The notes beneath the pieces are model-generated. The model saw only the letters and a program-made list of their open reading frames with translations. It was not told where the DNA came from and did not search any database. From positions 257,057 to 321,056 of the forward strand of contig NZ_SSYA01000003.1 of NCBI RefSeq assembly GCF_004917065.1: a stretch of DNA of 64,000 nt, in the 5' to 3' direction. Within the stretch, counting starts at the first letter, position 1. Each line of letters opens with the position of its first letter. Source of the DNA: Geomonas ferrireducens. Lineage in GTDB: Bacteria > Desulfobacterota > Desulfuromonadia > Geobacterales > Geobacteraceae. The translations under genes were made by a program, and so were the position numbers. This document shows positions 25,543 through 35,380 of the stretch, one piece after another.

Positions 25543-27172
25543 ATGCGATTTTTCAGCCCTCGCCCGTGACTTCGTAGAGGACGCGGGTGGACACCTGGAC
25601 GCGGTAGAGGAATGCCTCCTCGAACTGGAGCGGCGCGCCTCGGGCGGGTGCGACACCGAGTTGGTCACCACGATCCAGGGGCACCTCCATACCCTCAAGG
25701 GAAACTCCGGGATGATGGGGCTTTCCCCCGTGCAGCAGTACGTGCACCGGCTTGAGGAAGTGATGAAGGAGCTGGGAGCCGGGCTTTTACCACCCGGCCC
25801 CGCCTTCTTCTCCGCTCTCTACGGCGGCATCAACGCGCTCCGCTCCGCCCTCTCCCGCTTCGCCGAATCCCCCGACGCCGGCTTCGATTTCACCGGCGAA
25901 GAGACTACGCTCGAGCTGCTGCGTTGCGCTCCCGGGCCGGCGGCCGTGCCCCTCCCGTCCCCTGCCGTCCCCGCAGCGGAGTTCGGCTACATCACGAAAA
26001 AAAGCAGCACCCTCAAGGTCGATTTCGAGAAGCTTGACGAGCTACTGAACCTCATGGGCGAGCTCGTCGTCCAGCGCACCGCCCTTGCCGCCATGGAGAA
26101 GCGCCTGCGCGAGCAGGTGTCCGACCGGGAGCTTTTGAGCGCCTTCAACGAGACGAGCCAGCTGATCGTCAAGAGCACCGACGACCTGCGCCAGTCCATC
26201 ATGAAGGTGCGCATGCTCCCGGTGAAGAGCGTGTTCCAGCGCTTCCAGCGCCTGGTGCGCGACCTCTCGCTTGCCCAGGGGAAGAAGGTGCGCCTGCTCT
26301 TCGAAGGGGAGGAAACCGAACTGGACAAGACGGTCCTCGACGAGATCGGCGAGCCCCTTTTGCACCTGATCAGAAACGCCGTGGACCACGGGCTCGAGCC
26401 CCCCGCCGAGCGGCGCGGCTGCGGCAAGGATGAATGCGGCACCCTGACGCTCAAGGCGCGCCATGAAAGCAACCACATCGTCATCCAGGTCTGCGACGAC
26501 GGTCGGGGGATGGACCATGAGGATATCCGCGCCAAGGCGATAGCCCGCGGCGTGCTGGAGCCGGAGGCGGCCCGCGGGATGGGGGAGGCCGAGCTGCAGC
26601 AGCTCGTGTTTCTTCCCGGCTTCTCGACGCGAAGCGAGGTGACCGAGACCTCCGGGCGGGGGATCGGGCTCGACGTGGTCAGAAAGATCGTCTCCTCCTT
26701 AAACGGCATCATCGAGATCGAATCAAGGGGTGGGCGCGGCACCACCTTCACCATGATGCTTCCCCTCACGCTGGCCATCATCACCGCCCTCATGGTGGAA
26801 GTGGCGGGCGAGACCTACGCGGTGCCGCTTTCCGGGGTCCTCGAAAGCGTCCAGGTGCAGGGGGAAGCTTGCCACGACACGGGAAACGGCGAGGTGATCG
26901 TGCTGCGTGACCGGGTGCTCCCCCTTTACCGGCTGGACCGCTTCTTCGGGCGGCAAGGCGGCGCGGGAAGGGAACAGGAGTACGTGGTGGTGGTGGCAAG
27001 CGGCGACAAAAGGGGAGGGCTCGTGGTGGACCGGCTGGTGGGCCAGCAGGAGATTGTCATCAAGGGGCTGGACGATTATCTCGGGGAACTCCCGGGGATC
27101 TCAGGCGGCACCGTGTTAGGTGACGGCCGGGTCTCGCTCATCGTGGACATCCCCTCGATTCTGGGGGCGTGA
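25532..27172 (+). CDS. cheA: Chemotaxis histidine kinase CheA
   Basis: 546 residues. The Hpt (P1) domain is at about 1-110, with the phospho-His in LHTLKGNSG (His53). A short linker follows without a clear P2 domain. The P3 dimerisation region is at about 160-225. The ATP-binding P4 has NAVDHGLEPP, DDGRGMD and GRGIGLDVV. A CheW-like P5 (about 405-540) includes VPLSGVLESV. The start is TTG with GGAGGAG upstream. It is shorter than enteric CheA because P2 is missing. It autophosphorylates in complexes with CheW and MCP and hands phosphate to the receivers encoded before it. Confidence 0.95.
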   Translation: MNGECDFSALARDFVEDAGGHLDAVEECLLELERRASGGCDTELVTTIQGHLHTLKGNSGMMGLSPVQQYVHRLEEVMKELGAGLLPPGPAFFSALYGGINALRSALSRFAESPDAGFDFTGEETTLELLRCAPGPAAVPLPSPAVPAAEFGYITKKSSTLKVDFEKLDELLNLMGELVVQRTALAAMEKRLREQVSDRELLSAFNETSQLIVKSTDDLRQSIMKVRMLPVKSVFQRFQRLVRDLSLAQGKKVRLLFEGEETELDKTVLDEIGEPLLHLIRNAVDHGLEPPAERRGCGKDECGTLTLKARHESNHIVIQVCDDGRGMDHEDIRAKAIARGVLEPEAARGMGEAELQQLVFLPGFSTRSEVTETSGRGIGLDVVRKIVSSLNGIIEIESRGGRGTTFTMMLPLTLAIITALMVEVAGETYAVPLSGVLESVQVQGEACHDTGNGEVIVLRDRVLPLYRLDRFFGRQGGAGREQEYVVVVASGDKRGGLVVDRLVGQQEIVIKGLDDYLGELPGISGGTVLGDGRVSLIVDIPSILGA

Positions 27173-27210
27173 CCCCGAAAGGCGTCAGAGTTTTCAAAAA
27201 GGAGAAAGGC

Positions 27211-27753
27211 ATGGCAGAGCAATTTTCCCTACCAAGTTCCGGGCTCGCCGAGGACGTGCTGGCCCGGTTCATCGAACAGGCCCAGCAGGAGGTGGATCGG
27301 GACGTGACGATCTCTTCCGGCGCAGATGGGGAGGGGATGCTGCAGTTGGTCACCTTCAGGCTCGGCAAGGAGGAGTACGGGGTCGACATCCAAAGCGTCC
27401 AGGAGATCATCCGCGGGGGCGGCATCACCGAGGTCCCGGGGGCTCCCCCCCACGTGCGCGGCGTCATCAACCTGCGTGGCAAGATCATCCCGGTGGTGGA
27501 CCTGCGCCGGCGTTTTTCCCGCCCGGAGATCGAGGCGAACGAGGAGCAGCGCATAGTCGTGGTGGAACTGGGCGAGAAGCGCCTGGGGATGCTGGTCGAC
27601 TCGGTGCGCCAGGTGATCCAGTTCTCGACGAGCCTCGTCGAGGAGATGCCCGAGGACGCCACCACGGCCGAGGCGAGCTACATCCGCGGCATGGGGAAAC
27701 TCGACGGCCGCCTCATCATCATTTTGAACCTCAACCGGGCACTGCTGCTCTAG
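27211..27753 (+). CDS. cheW: Chemotaxis adaptor CheW, long N-terminus
   Basis: 180 residues. A 45-residue N-terminal extension (FIEQAQQEVDRDV) precedes a normal CheW domain: LVTFRLGKEEYGVDI, RGVINLRGKIIPVVDLR, and a final LDGRLIIILNLNRALL. It links CheA to the chemoreceptor. ATG at 27211 has AAAGGAG upstream. It sits directly between CheA and the receptor gene. Confidence 0.93.
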   Translation: MAEQFSLPSSGLAEDVLARFIEQAQQEVDRDVTISSGADGEGMLQLVTFRLGKEEYGVDIQSVQEIIRGGGITEVPGAPPHVRGVINLRGKIIPVVDLRRRFSRPEIEANEEQRIVVVELGEKRLGMLVDSVRQVIQFSTSLVEEMPEDATTAEASYIRGMGKLDGRLIIILNLNRALLL

Positions 27754-27783
27754 TACGGGGCACTACCAGTAAAGGAGAAGGAG

Positions 27784-30090
27784 ATGTTAAAGAACGTTCG
27801 CATAGGGGGCCGGCTCGGCCTTGGTTTCGGCATCATGCTGCTCATCGTCGTCGCCGTCGGCGGTACCGGTTACTGGGGGGTGAGGGAGAGCACCCAGACC
27901 ACCATCGCCATGCTCCAGGGGGATGCCACCATCTCGGAACACGCCTCCCGGGCGCGGGCCAACGTGGTGGGCATGCGGCGCTACGAGAAGGACCTCTACC
28001 TCAACATCGGTGACCATGGCAAGGAAAAGGAGTACCTCGGCAAGTGGAGCGAGCAGCGCGACCACCTCTTGAACCGCCTGAAGGACCTCGAAAAGATCGT
28101 GGTCCTGCCCAAGGAGAAGGAGGCGATCAAGGCGATGCGGGAGGAACTCTCCGCCTACGAGGCCGGCTTCAACAAGATCTACCAGGGGATCGAGGCGGGT
28201 CGCATCAAGACCCCGGCCCAGGCCAACGCGGCCATTGAGCCGTACAAGACGGGGATCCACAAGTTCGAGGAGGTCTCCAAGGAGATCGCCGACGAGAGCA
28301 ACCAGCGCATGGACAGCAAGGAGAAGGTCATGAACGACCTCGCCCGGCACGTGTCGCTCCTCGTGGTGGCGAGCATCCTGGTGAGCCTCATCGTGGGGAT
28401 CCTGGTGAGCTTTTTGATCACCCGCAGCATCACCGTTCCCATCAACGCCGCGGTCGAGGTGGCGAAGACCGTGGCCCAGGGCGATCTCACCGTGGCGGTC
28501 GTGGTGAACTCGAAGGACGAGGTGGGCGAGCTTCTCTCCGCCATGCAGACCATGGTGCAGAGCCTTCTGGCCATGATCGGCAAGATCCGCGGTACCTCGG
28601 GCGAGGTCGCTTCCGCCGCCGGCCAGATCTCGGCCAACACCCAGCAGCTCACCAAGTCGGCCCACGGTCAGGCCTCGGCCACCGAGGAAACCTCGGCCAC
28701 CATGGTGCAGATGGCCGCCTCCATCCAGACCGTTGCCGGCAACGCCGATTCCCTGGCCGCCAACGCGGATGAGGTCTCCTCCTCCATCGAGGAGCTTGGC
28801 GCCTCCAGCGAACAGGTGGCGAAAAGCGCCGACGTGATGGCGAGCGCGGTCGCCGAGACCTCGGCCACCATAGAGCAGATGACCGTCTCCATCGAGAACG
28901 TGGCGCAAAACGCCGAAGAGCTCATGTCCTCGGTCGCCGAGACCTCGGCCACCATAGAGCAGATCACCGTCTCCATCGACCAGGTGGCCGGCAACTCCCA
29001 GGAGCTGCAAAAGGTCATGGCCGACTCCTCCGCAACCATCGAGGAGATGGCCGCTTCGATCCGCCAGGTGGCGAAGAACGTGGAGGAGGCGGACCGCGTG
29101 GCCAAGGGTGCGGCCAAGGAGGGTGAGGCCGGCCTCGAGGCGGGGCAGCAGGCGGTCGCCGCCATGGGGCGCGCGGCCGAGGTGATCGAGAAGACCTCCG
29201 ACTCCATCCTGAACCTCGGGCGTCGCTCCGAGGAGATCGGCAACATCGTCAAGGTGATCGGCGAGATCGCCGACCAGACCAACCTCCTCGCCCTGAACGC
29301 CGCCATCGAGGCGGCGCGCGCCGGCGACGCCGGGCGCGGCTTCGCCGTGGTGGCCGACGAGGTGAGGAAACTCGCCGAACGGAGCATGGCGGCCACCAAG
29401 GAGATCGCCCTGGTGATCCGCCAGGTGCAGGCCGACACCGGCGAGTCGGTGAAGTTCGGCGAGATCGCCTCGCAGGAGGCGAAGAACTCCATGGAGCTCA
29501 TCACGCTTGCGGGGACGGCGCTTGATAACATCGTCACCAGCATCGACCGCACCAGCACCCTCATGTCCGACATCGCCCGCATGACCGCCGAGCAGTCCAA
29601 CGCCTCCACCCAGGTGATGCGCGCGGTGGAGCAGATGAGCGGGGCCTCCGACGTGGTGGCCAACGCCGCCCGCGAGCAGGCGACCGGCGGCAGGCAGATC
29701 CGCATCGCCGTGGAGCGGATGAACCAGTTGACCCAGGAGGTGACCGGCTCGGCGAAGGAGCAGGCGCTGGGGAGCCGCCAGATCCGCATCGCGGTGGACA
29801 ACATGAACCAGGTGACCAGCCAGGTGACCGTCGCCACCCGCGAACAGTCCCTCTCCGCGCGCCAGATCGTTTCCGCGGTAAACAGCATGACCGCCATGAC
29901 CCAGTCGGTGGCCAACGCCACAGCCGAGCAGAAGAAGGGGGGCGAGATGGTGGTGGTCGCCATGGACAACATAAGCGACATCACCCGCGAGAACCTCTCC
30001 GCCGTCGAGCAGCTCTCGCGCGCGGCCCAGAACCTCACCCAGCAGGCCGAGGAGATGACGGCGCTGGTCGGCACCTTCAAGGTGGCCTGA
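27784..30090 (+). CDS. Methyl-accepting chemotaxis protein
   Basis: 768 residues. TM1 is at about 11-31 and a four-helix periplasmic region at about 32-190. TM2 is at about 195-215 ([19 protein letters not shown]), followed by HAMP. A very long signalling domain contains the hairpin [21 protein letters not shown]. The region about 280-440 holds repeats of the type [19 protein letters not shown], giving an extended coiled coil longer than in a classical receptor. It should pair with the CheA and CheW encoded just upstream. The ligand is unknown. Confidence 0.93.
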   Translation: MLKNVRIGGRLGLGFGIMLLIVVAVGGTGYWGVRESTQTTIAMLQGDATISEHASRARANVVGMRRYEKDLYLNIGDHGKEKEYLGKWSEQRDHLLNRLKDLEKIVVLPKEKEAIKAMREELSAYEAGFNKIYQGIEAGRIKTPAQANAAIEPYKTGIHKFEEVSKEIADESNQRMDSKEKVMNDLARHVSLLVVASILVSLIVGILVSFLITRSITVPINAAVEVAKTVAQGDLTVAVVVNSKDEVGELLSAMQTMVQSLLAMIGKIRGTSGEVASAAGQISANTQQLTKSAHGQASATEETSATMVQMAASIQTVAGNADSLAANADEVSSSIEELGASSEQVAKSADVMASAVAETSATIEQMTVSIENVAQNAEELMSSVAETSATIEQITVSIDQVAGNSQELQKVMADSSATIEEMAASIRQVAKNVEEADRVAKGAAKEGEAGLEAGQQAVAAMGRAAEVIEKTSDSILNLGRRSEEIGNIVKVIGEIADQTNLLALNAAIEAARAGDAGRGFAVVADEVRKLAERSMAATKEIALVIRQVQADTGESVKFGEIASQEAKNSMELITLAGTALDNIVTSIDRTSTLMSDIARMTAEQSNASTQVMRAVEQMSGASDVVANAAREQATGGRQIRIAVERMNQLTQEVTGSAKEQALGSRQIRIAVDNMNQVTSQVTVATREQSLSARQIVSAVNSMTAMTQSVANATAEQKKGGEMVVVAMDNISDITRENLSAVEQLSRAAQNLTQQAEEMTALVGTFKVA

Positions 30091-30091
30091 C

Positions 30092-31030
30092 ATGGAAATG
30101 GCGGCAAGCCGGGCATACGGGGACGAGCTCCCCGACCCCTGCCTGGACAGGATACGGGAGCGGGTCTTCCAACTGAGCAGGCTCTACTTCGCCCCCCGCA
30201 AACTCTCCCTGTTCAGGCAGCGGGTGGAAAGCCGGCTGGCGCAGCTCGGGTTTGCCGACTGCTGCAGCTATCTGGACCACCTGGAGCGGACCCCGGGTGA
30301 GTACCTAACCCTGCTCGACCTGTTGACCATCAACGAGACCTTCTTCTTCCGCAACCCGGACCAGTTCACCCACCTGCGCCAGGTGGTGCTGCCGGAACTG
30401 GAGCTGGCCCGGGGACGGGAGTTGATGCGCTCGTGGGGGGGAAGCGGAGAGGGGGGGCAGGGGATCATGAAGCTGCGCATCCTCTGCGCCGGCTGTTCCA
30501 CCGGCGAGGAGCCCTACTCCGTCGCGATGACCCTGCTCGAGGGGCTGCGCTATCCGAAGGCCTGGGACATCGAGGTCGTTGCCGGCGACATCAGCAAGAG
30601 CTGCCTTAAGTCCGCGCGGGAGGGGTTCTACGAGATCGAGCGGCTGCACAACATCCCGCCCCACCTGATCGGGAAGTACTTCACCGCCACGGCGGGCGGG
30701 GCCTTCGTGGGGGAGGAACTGAGGTCGCTGGTGCGGGTCATCCCGCTCAACCTGAACGACCTCATGGGGGGGGAGCTTCCCGCCGGTATAGGTACCGGCT
30801 GGGGGGAGTTCGACCTCGTCTTTTGCCGCAACGTGATGATCTACTTCTCGCCTGCCTGCCAGCAACTCCTCGTGGAAACCCTGTCCCGGCTGCTGGCGCC
30901 GGGGGGGCACCTTTTCACCGGTGACGCCGAGCCCCTGCACCTTTTCGACCACGACCTCGTGGCGGTCCCCAAAGCCGGCTGTCTCGTGTACCGCAAAGTG
31001 GAGAACATAGAACATGCTTCATCCTTATGA
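30092..31030 (+). CDS. cheR: CheR-type protein methyltransferase, first copy
   Basis: 312 residues. The N-terminal helical CheR domain carries LDLLTINETFFFRN, and the SAM-binding fold is marked by LRILCAGCSTGEEPYSVAM. The downstream DLVFCRNVMIYF and GGHLFTGDAE motifs are typical. It methylates receptor glutamates. The gene starts 1 bp after the receptor stop. A glycine-rich insertion at about 110-122 is unusual. The end overlaps the next gene by 17 bases. Confidence 0.93.
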   Translation: MEMAASRAYGDELPDPCLDRIRERVFQLSRLYFAPRKLSLFRQRVESRLAQLGFADCCSYLDHLERTPGEYLTLLDLLTINETFFFRNPDQFTHLRQVVLPELELARGRELMRSWGGSGEGGQGIMKLRILCAGCSTGEEPYSVAMTLLEGLRYPKAWDIEVVAGDISKSCLKSAREGFYEIERLHNIPPHLIGKYFTATAGGAFVGEELRSLVRVIPLNLNDLMGGELPAGIGTGWGEFDLVFCRNVMIYFSPACQQLLVETLSRLLAPGGHLFTGDAEPLHLFDHDLVAVPKAGCLVYRKVENIEHASSL

Positions 31031-33377
31031 GCCAGTCGGCGAAGAATTGACCCGCTTGCAGGAACGTTCGCTATCGGAGCTCCTCGCGTTCGTCGGTGAT
31101 GGCGAGCGCGGGCGCAAGAGCGAGGCTCTGGACATCATCATCGGTCGCGGCCTGGAAGGGATCTATGCCACCCTGGAGGCGGCGGTGCGCGACAACGACA
31201 ACGCCGACCTGAGAAACGGCGCCATGGAGGTGCTGGTCAAGTTCGGCGGGGAGGCGGTGCCGCGCCTGAGCCGGCTCCTCTCCGACGGCGACGAGGAGAT
31301 CCGCAACTTCAGCGCGGTCATGTTAGGCGACATCGGCAGCCGCGACGCGGTGAAAGACCTGATCGCGGCGCTCACCGACCCCGACAGCAACGTGAGTCAT
31401 TCGGCGGCCGAGGCGCTGGGCAAGATCGGCGACCGCAGCGCGCTGGTGCCGCTATTGGAACTGTTGAAGGGGGATTTCTGGCTGCAGTACCCCGCCGTCT
31501 GCGCCATCGGTGAACTCAGGGACTACCGCGCCGTCCCCCACCTCCTGCCGCTCCTTGGTGACGAAATGCTGCGCGGCGCGGTGGTCGAGGCACTGGGGAA
31601 GGTCGGTGACCAACGCGCACTCTACGCCCTTGCCGGCATCCTTCCCTTCGTGGAACAGGAGCTGGCGCGCAGCGTGGCGTGCGCCATGGTCTCCATCATC
31701 AACATCCTGAACGAGCAGGAAAGCTACAAGAATCGCATCGAGGTGGGGACCCAGGAGGAACGGCTGCTCCGGCTGGTCTCCCCCCGCGGGGTGGACCGGC
31801 TCAAGTCGATGCTCCGGGAAGAGGGAGATCTGCAAGCGGCGCAGGCGGCTGCGATGCTGCTGGGGTGGATGGGGGAACTTTCGGCCCTGGAAGGATTATT
31901 CACGCTGCTGGCGGACGAGCGCAACATAGAGGTTGTGGAGAACGCCGTCCTCGCCATCGGGAGGCGGGCCGAGGGGGAGCTGCTGGCGGCGCTTGATCAT
32001 GACAGCGCCGCCGTCCGACTGGTCGCACTGCGCGCGTTGCGCTCGCTTGGCCTTCCCTGCCACCCCGGAGAACTGGCGCGCCTGCTCGCCCATGAGGACG
32101 AACAGGGACAACTCGAGGTGTTGGAGACGCTGCAATCCTTCCCGGATGAGTCGTTCTTGCCGCAGTTGCAACTCCTGCTGGCAAAGGGGAGCGACGCACT
32201 GGCGCGTCAGGCGGCCCTCGCCCTGGCGCACCACCGCCTCGGGTCCGTGCTGGATCTTTTTGCACAGATGGTGCACTCTCCCGAGCCGCAGTCGCGCCGC
32301 CGCGCCGCCATGCTCCTTGGGTGCCTCAAGCAGGGGGGGGGGATCGAGAACCTGCGCCTGCTAAGCTTTGACGACGATGCCGAAGTGCGGGCGGAACTCG
32401 TGCGCTCCATAGGGAAACAAAAGGTGTTGCAGGCCGTGCCGCTTTTGTGCCGCGCACTGTGCGATCCGGAGGAGCTGGTGCGCGAGGCTGCGGTCCTGGC
32501 CGCGGCGGAACTGGGGGAGCCGATGCTCGTGGATGAGCTCCTGGCACTATTGGGGAACGGACGAGAGGATCTCGACTACTGTGTGATCCGGGCCTTGGGC
32601 GACATCGGGGCGCGTGAGGCGGGCGCCTTCCTGGTGGAGTACCTTTCCCGGGGGGTGTCGCGTCAGTTGGAGTACGCCATCGTGGAAACCCTGGGCAAAC
32701 TGGCCTACCGGGAGGCATCCGATCTGGTCACCAGGCGTTACCTAAAGCATGACGATCCCGACATCAGGCGCCTGGCGGTCTACACCCTGGGCGAGTTGGC
32801 CGACCAGGAATCGCTCAAGGCGGTGGAGGAAGCGGTCGGCGACCCCCACTGGAGCGTGCGCATCGCGGCCCTGCGCGTCCTGGGCAAGATCGGCGGCGGC
32901 CGCGAGCTCCCTTTGCTGCTCAAAGGGGTGAACGATGCCGATGCCATGGTGCGCAAGCACGCCATCACGGTCCTCGGGGAGCTGCGAAACCCCGTCTCCG
33001 TTCCGGAACTGGTTGCGCTGCTTGAGGACCCGGAGGTGGGGAAAGATGCCTTCGATGCGCTGGTGGCGTTCGGGCGCGGCGGGCTCCCCTGGCTGCATCG
33101 TCTCATGAAGAATAACCACGGTGCGGAGCTGCGCGAACGGGTGATCGACGTCATCGGCAAGATCGCCGACGACAATAGCGTGGAGCCGCTGTTGGAGCTG
33201 CTTAACGACGAAAGCGAGATCGTCAGGCTCGCCTGCATCGACGCGATGTGCCACTGCTACGACACCCTCCCCTTGAAGCGGCTGATCCAGGTGAGAAAGG
33301 AGGATCAGAGCGCCGAAGTCCGGGCGAGGGCAGAATTGGCCCTGATGAGTTTCGCCCAGCGGGAATACCTCGGATGA
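31014..33377 (+). CDS. HEAT-repeat protein within the chemotaxis operon
   Basis: 787 residues made almost wholly of helical HEAT/PBS-lyase-type repeats of about 31 residues. Examples are DAVKDLIAALTDPDSNVSHS and AAEALGKIGDRSALVPLLEL, repeated at least 18 times. No catalytic motif or membrane segment. Such solenoids are protein-binding scaffolds. It overlaps the upstream CheR by 17 bases and the downstream CheR by 4 bases (ATGA), so it is translationally coupled to both. The role is presumably to tether methylation or receptor components; this is inference. Confidence 0.9.
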   Translation: MLHPYEPVGEELTRLQERSLSELLAFVGDGERGRKSEALDIIIGRGLEGIYATLEAAVRDNDNADLRNGAMEVLVKFGGEAVPRLSRLLSDGDEEIRNFSAVMLGDIGSRDAVKDLIAALTDPDSNVSHSAAEALGKIGDRSALVPLLELLKGDFWLQYPAVCAIGELRDYRAVPHLLPLLGDEMLRGAVVEALGKVGDQRALYALAGILPFVEQELARSVACAMVSIINILNEQESYKNRIEVGTQEERLLRLVSPRGVDRLKSMLREEGDLQAAQAAAMLLGWMGELSALEGLFTLLADERNIEVVENAVLAIGRRAEGELLAALDHDSAAVRLVALRALRSLGLPCHPGELARLLAHEDEQGQLEVLETLQSFPDESFLPQLQLLLAKGSDALARQAALALAHHRLGSVLDLFAQMVHSPEPQSRRRAAMLLGCLKQGGGIENLRLLSFDDDAEVRAELVRSIGKQKVLQAVPLLCRALCDPEELVREAAVLAAAELGEPMLVDELLALLGNGREDLDYCVIRALGDIGAREAGAFLVEYLSRGVSRQLEYAIVETLGKLAYREASDLVTRRYLKHDDPDIRRLAVYTLGELADQESLKAVEEAVGDPHWSVRIAALRVLGKIGGGRELPLLLKGVNDADAMVRKHAITVLGELRNPVSVPELVALLEDPEVGKDAFDALVAFGRGGLPWLHRLMKNNHGAELRERVIDVIGKIADDNSVEPLLELLNDESEIVRLACIDAMCHCYDTLPLKRLIQVRKEDQSAEVRARAELALMSFAQREYLG

Positions 33378-34222
33378 TGGCGGAGAAGAATGCCATGCAG
33401 GCCGAGGAGTTCAGGCTGTTCAGGGAGCACGTGGCCGAAACCCTGGGGCTCGTGCTGGAGGAGGGGAGCCAGAGGAACCTGGCGTCGAAGCTTGGGCCGC
33501 GGATGGAAGAGTTGCGGCTGAAAAGCTTCACCGAGTACTACTGCTACCTTAAGTTCTCCCCGGGAAGAGATGCCGAGTGGCGGCGCCTGGTTCCGCTGCT
33601 CACCAACAACGAGACTTACTTCTATCGGGAAGCGGCCCAGTTGTCGGTCCTCGCGCAGGAGGTGCTGCCGGTGCTCAAGGAGAGGAAGGTCGCCAGGGGC
33701 GAGCGCGCCATCCGCATACTCTCCGCCGGGTGCTCCAGCGGCGAGGAGGTCTACACCCTGGCGATGCTTCTTTTGGAGTCGGGGTGTTTCTCCTGGGACT
33801 GGGACGTGCGCATCACCGGCGTCGATATCGACACGCGGGTCCTTGACGCGGCGCGGCAGGGGCTCTACACCCAGCGCGCCTTCTGGGCCGCCGACCCGGA
33901 GCTGGTGCGCAGGTACCTGACCCCCCATGGGGACAAACTCGCCGTCAGGCCGATCCTGCGGAAATGGACCAGCTTCGCGCAGGGGAACCTGCTCGACTTG
34001 GGGGAGCGGCTGGCCGGGGAGTGCTTCGACGTCATCCTGTGCCGCAACGTACTGATCTATTTCGCGGAGGAGACCGTCAAACGGGTGGTGGACAACTTCG
34101 CGGCGCTGCAGGCGCCGGGAGATTACCTGTTCCTGGGGCATTCGGAATCCCTTTCCAGAACGGGTGCTTCCTATCTGCCGCTTCGTTTTCCGGGTGCCAT
34201 CATCTATCAGAAAAGGACGTGA
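33374..34222 (+). CDS. cheR: CheR-type protein methyltransferase, second copy
   Basis: 282 residues. It has LLTNNETYFYREAAQL, the SAM site IRILSAGCSSGEEVYTLAM, and FDVILCRNVLIYF. ATG at 33374 overlaps the stop of the HEAT gene. It is clearly diverged from the first CheR of the operon, so this is not a recent duplication; the two may act on different receptors or differ in regulation by the HEAT protein. Confidence 0.92.
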   Translation: MMAEKNAMQAEEFRLFREHVAETLGLVLEEGSQRNLASKLGPRMEELRLKSFTEYYCYLKFSPGRDAEWRRLVPLLTNNETYFYREAAQLSVLAQEVLPVLKERKVARGERAIRILSAGCSSGEEVYTLAMLLLESGCFSWDWDVRITGVDIDTRVLDAARQGLYTQRAFWAADPELVRRYLTPHGDKLAVRPILRKWTSFAQGNLLDLGERLAGECFDVILCRNVLIYFAEETVKRVVDNFAALQAPGDYLFLGHSESLSRTGASYLPLRFPGAIIYQKRT

Positions 34223-34226
34223 CGCT

Positions 34227-35300
34227 TTGGGGGACTTGAACAGGAAAATAAGGGTGCTGGTGGTCGATGACTCCGCCTTCGTGCGGCGCGCCATCATGCG
34301 GATGTTCGAGGAGAGCCCGGAGATCGAGGTGATCGGTGTCGCGGCCAACGGCGAGAGTGCGGTGGCACTGGCGAAGAGCCTGCGCCCGGACGTGATCACC
34401 CTCGACGTGCAGATGCCGGTCCTGGACGGCCTTTCCGCGCTGGAGCTGATCATGAACGAGTGCCCCGCACCGGTGATCATGTTCAGCTCCCTGACCGGCA
34501 AGGGGGGAGAGAAGACCCTCAAAGCGCTGGAGATCGGGGCGGTGGACTTCATCGACAAGAGCTCGGCGGGGGGGGCCATGGACATAGGCGCCCTGGCCAG
34601 GGAGCTGACCGGGAAGATCAAGGTGGCGGCCTGCGTCGACCTGGAAAAGCTGCACGGCTCGGCGCACAGGCGGGAAGCCGCGCCCCCCTCGCCGGGTAAG
34701 GCGCGCAGCGCCGGCACCGACGTCGTGGTCATCGGGACCTCGACCGGCGGTCCCCCGGCGCTGCAACGCGTATTGAGCGGGCTCCAGCCCCCTCCTTGTC
34801 CGATCCTCATCGTCCAGCACATGCCGCCGGGCTTCACCACCTCGCTCGCCGCGCGGCTGGACCGCAGCAGCACCCTCACCGTTCGGGAGGCGAGTGACGG
34901 CGAGACGGTGAGGGCGGGAAACGTCTACGTCGCCCCGGCCGGCTGGCACATGCGGCTTCGGCGCAAGGACGGCGCCCTCCAGGTCTGGCTGGATCCGGAG
35001 TCCGGAGGGCACCTGCATTGCCCGTCCGTCGACGCGCTCTTCGAGTCGGCGGCCGAGGTTTGCGGCAGCCGCTCCCTTGGTGTCGTCCTGACCGGCATGG
35101 GCAAGGACGGTGCGGCCGGCGCCCGTGCCATCAAAAAGGTCGGGGGGAGGGTCGTCGTGGAGTCGGAGGAGACCGCGATCGTCTACGGGATGCCGAAGGC
35201 GGTGGCGGAAGCGGTCTGCGTCGACGCCGCGGTCCCGCTCTACCAGGTTGCCGATACCATAGCGGGCATGGTCCAGGGGACGGCGCGGGCAAAGCGTTAG
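34227..35300 (+). CDS. cheB: Chemotaxis methylesterase CheB
   Basis: About 357 residues. The receiver domain has VLVVDDSAF and the phospho-Asp in ITLDVQMP. The methylesterase domain has the catalytic Ser in GTSTGGPPAL, His in VQHMPPGFT and Asp in GMGKDGAAGA. The start is not ATG: TTG at 34227 (GGA about 10 nt upstream) or TTG at 34236 are both possible. It demethylates or deamidates receptors and opposes the two CheR proteins encoded upstream. Confidence 0.92.
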   Translation: MGDLNRKIRVLVVDDSAFVRRAIMRMFEESPEIEVIGVAANGESAVALAKSLRPDVITLDVQMPVLDGLSALELIMNECPAPVIMFSSLTGKGGEKTLKALEIGAVDFIDKSSAGGAMDIGALARELTGKIKVAACVDLEKLHGSAHRREAAPPSPGKARSAGTDVVVIGTSTGGPPALQRVLSGLQPPPCPILIVQHMPPGFTTSLAARLDRSSTLTVREASDGETVRAGNVYVAPAGWHMRLRRKDGALQVWLDPESGGHLHCPSVDALFESAAEVCGSRSLGVVLTGMGKDGAAGARAIKKVGGRVVVESEETAIVYGMPKAVAEAVCVDAAVPLYQVADTIAGMVQGTARAKR

Positions 35301-35380
35301 TAATTGAGGGGCGGGAGCTTAAATTTCCCGACCGGCTGCCGATAAGGGTAAAGAGATCCGCACTCGGGAGCCAGCGCCAC

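Noticed and set aside
27787-30093. 768-codon open frame antisense to the chemoreceptor
   Set aside because: Shadow of a GC-rich gene: same extent as the sense gene, His/Gly/Leu-rich, no domain and no ribosome site.
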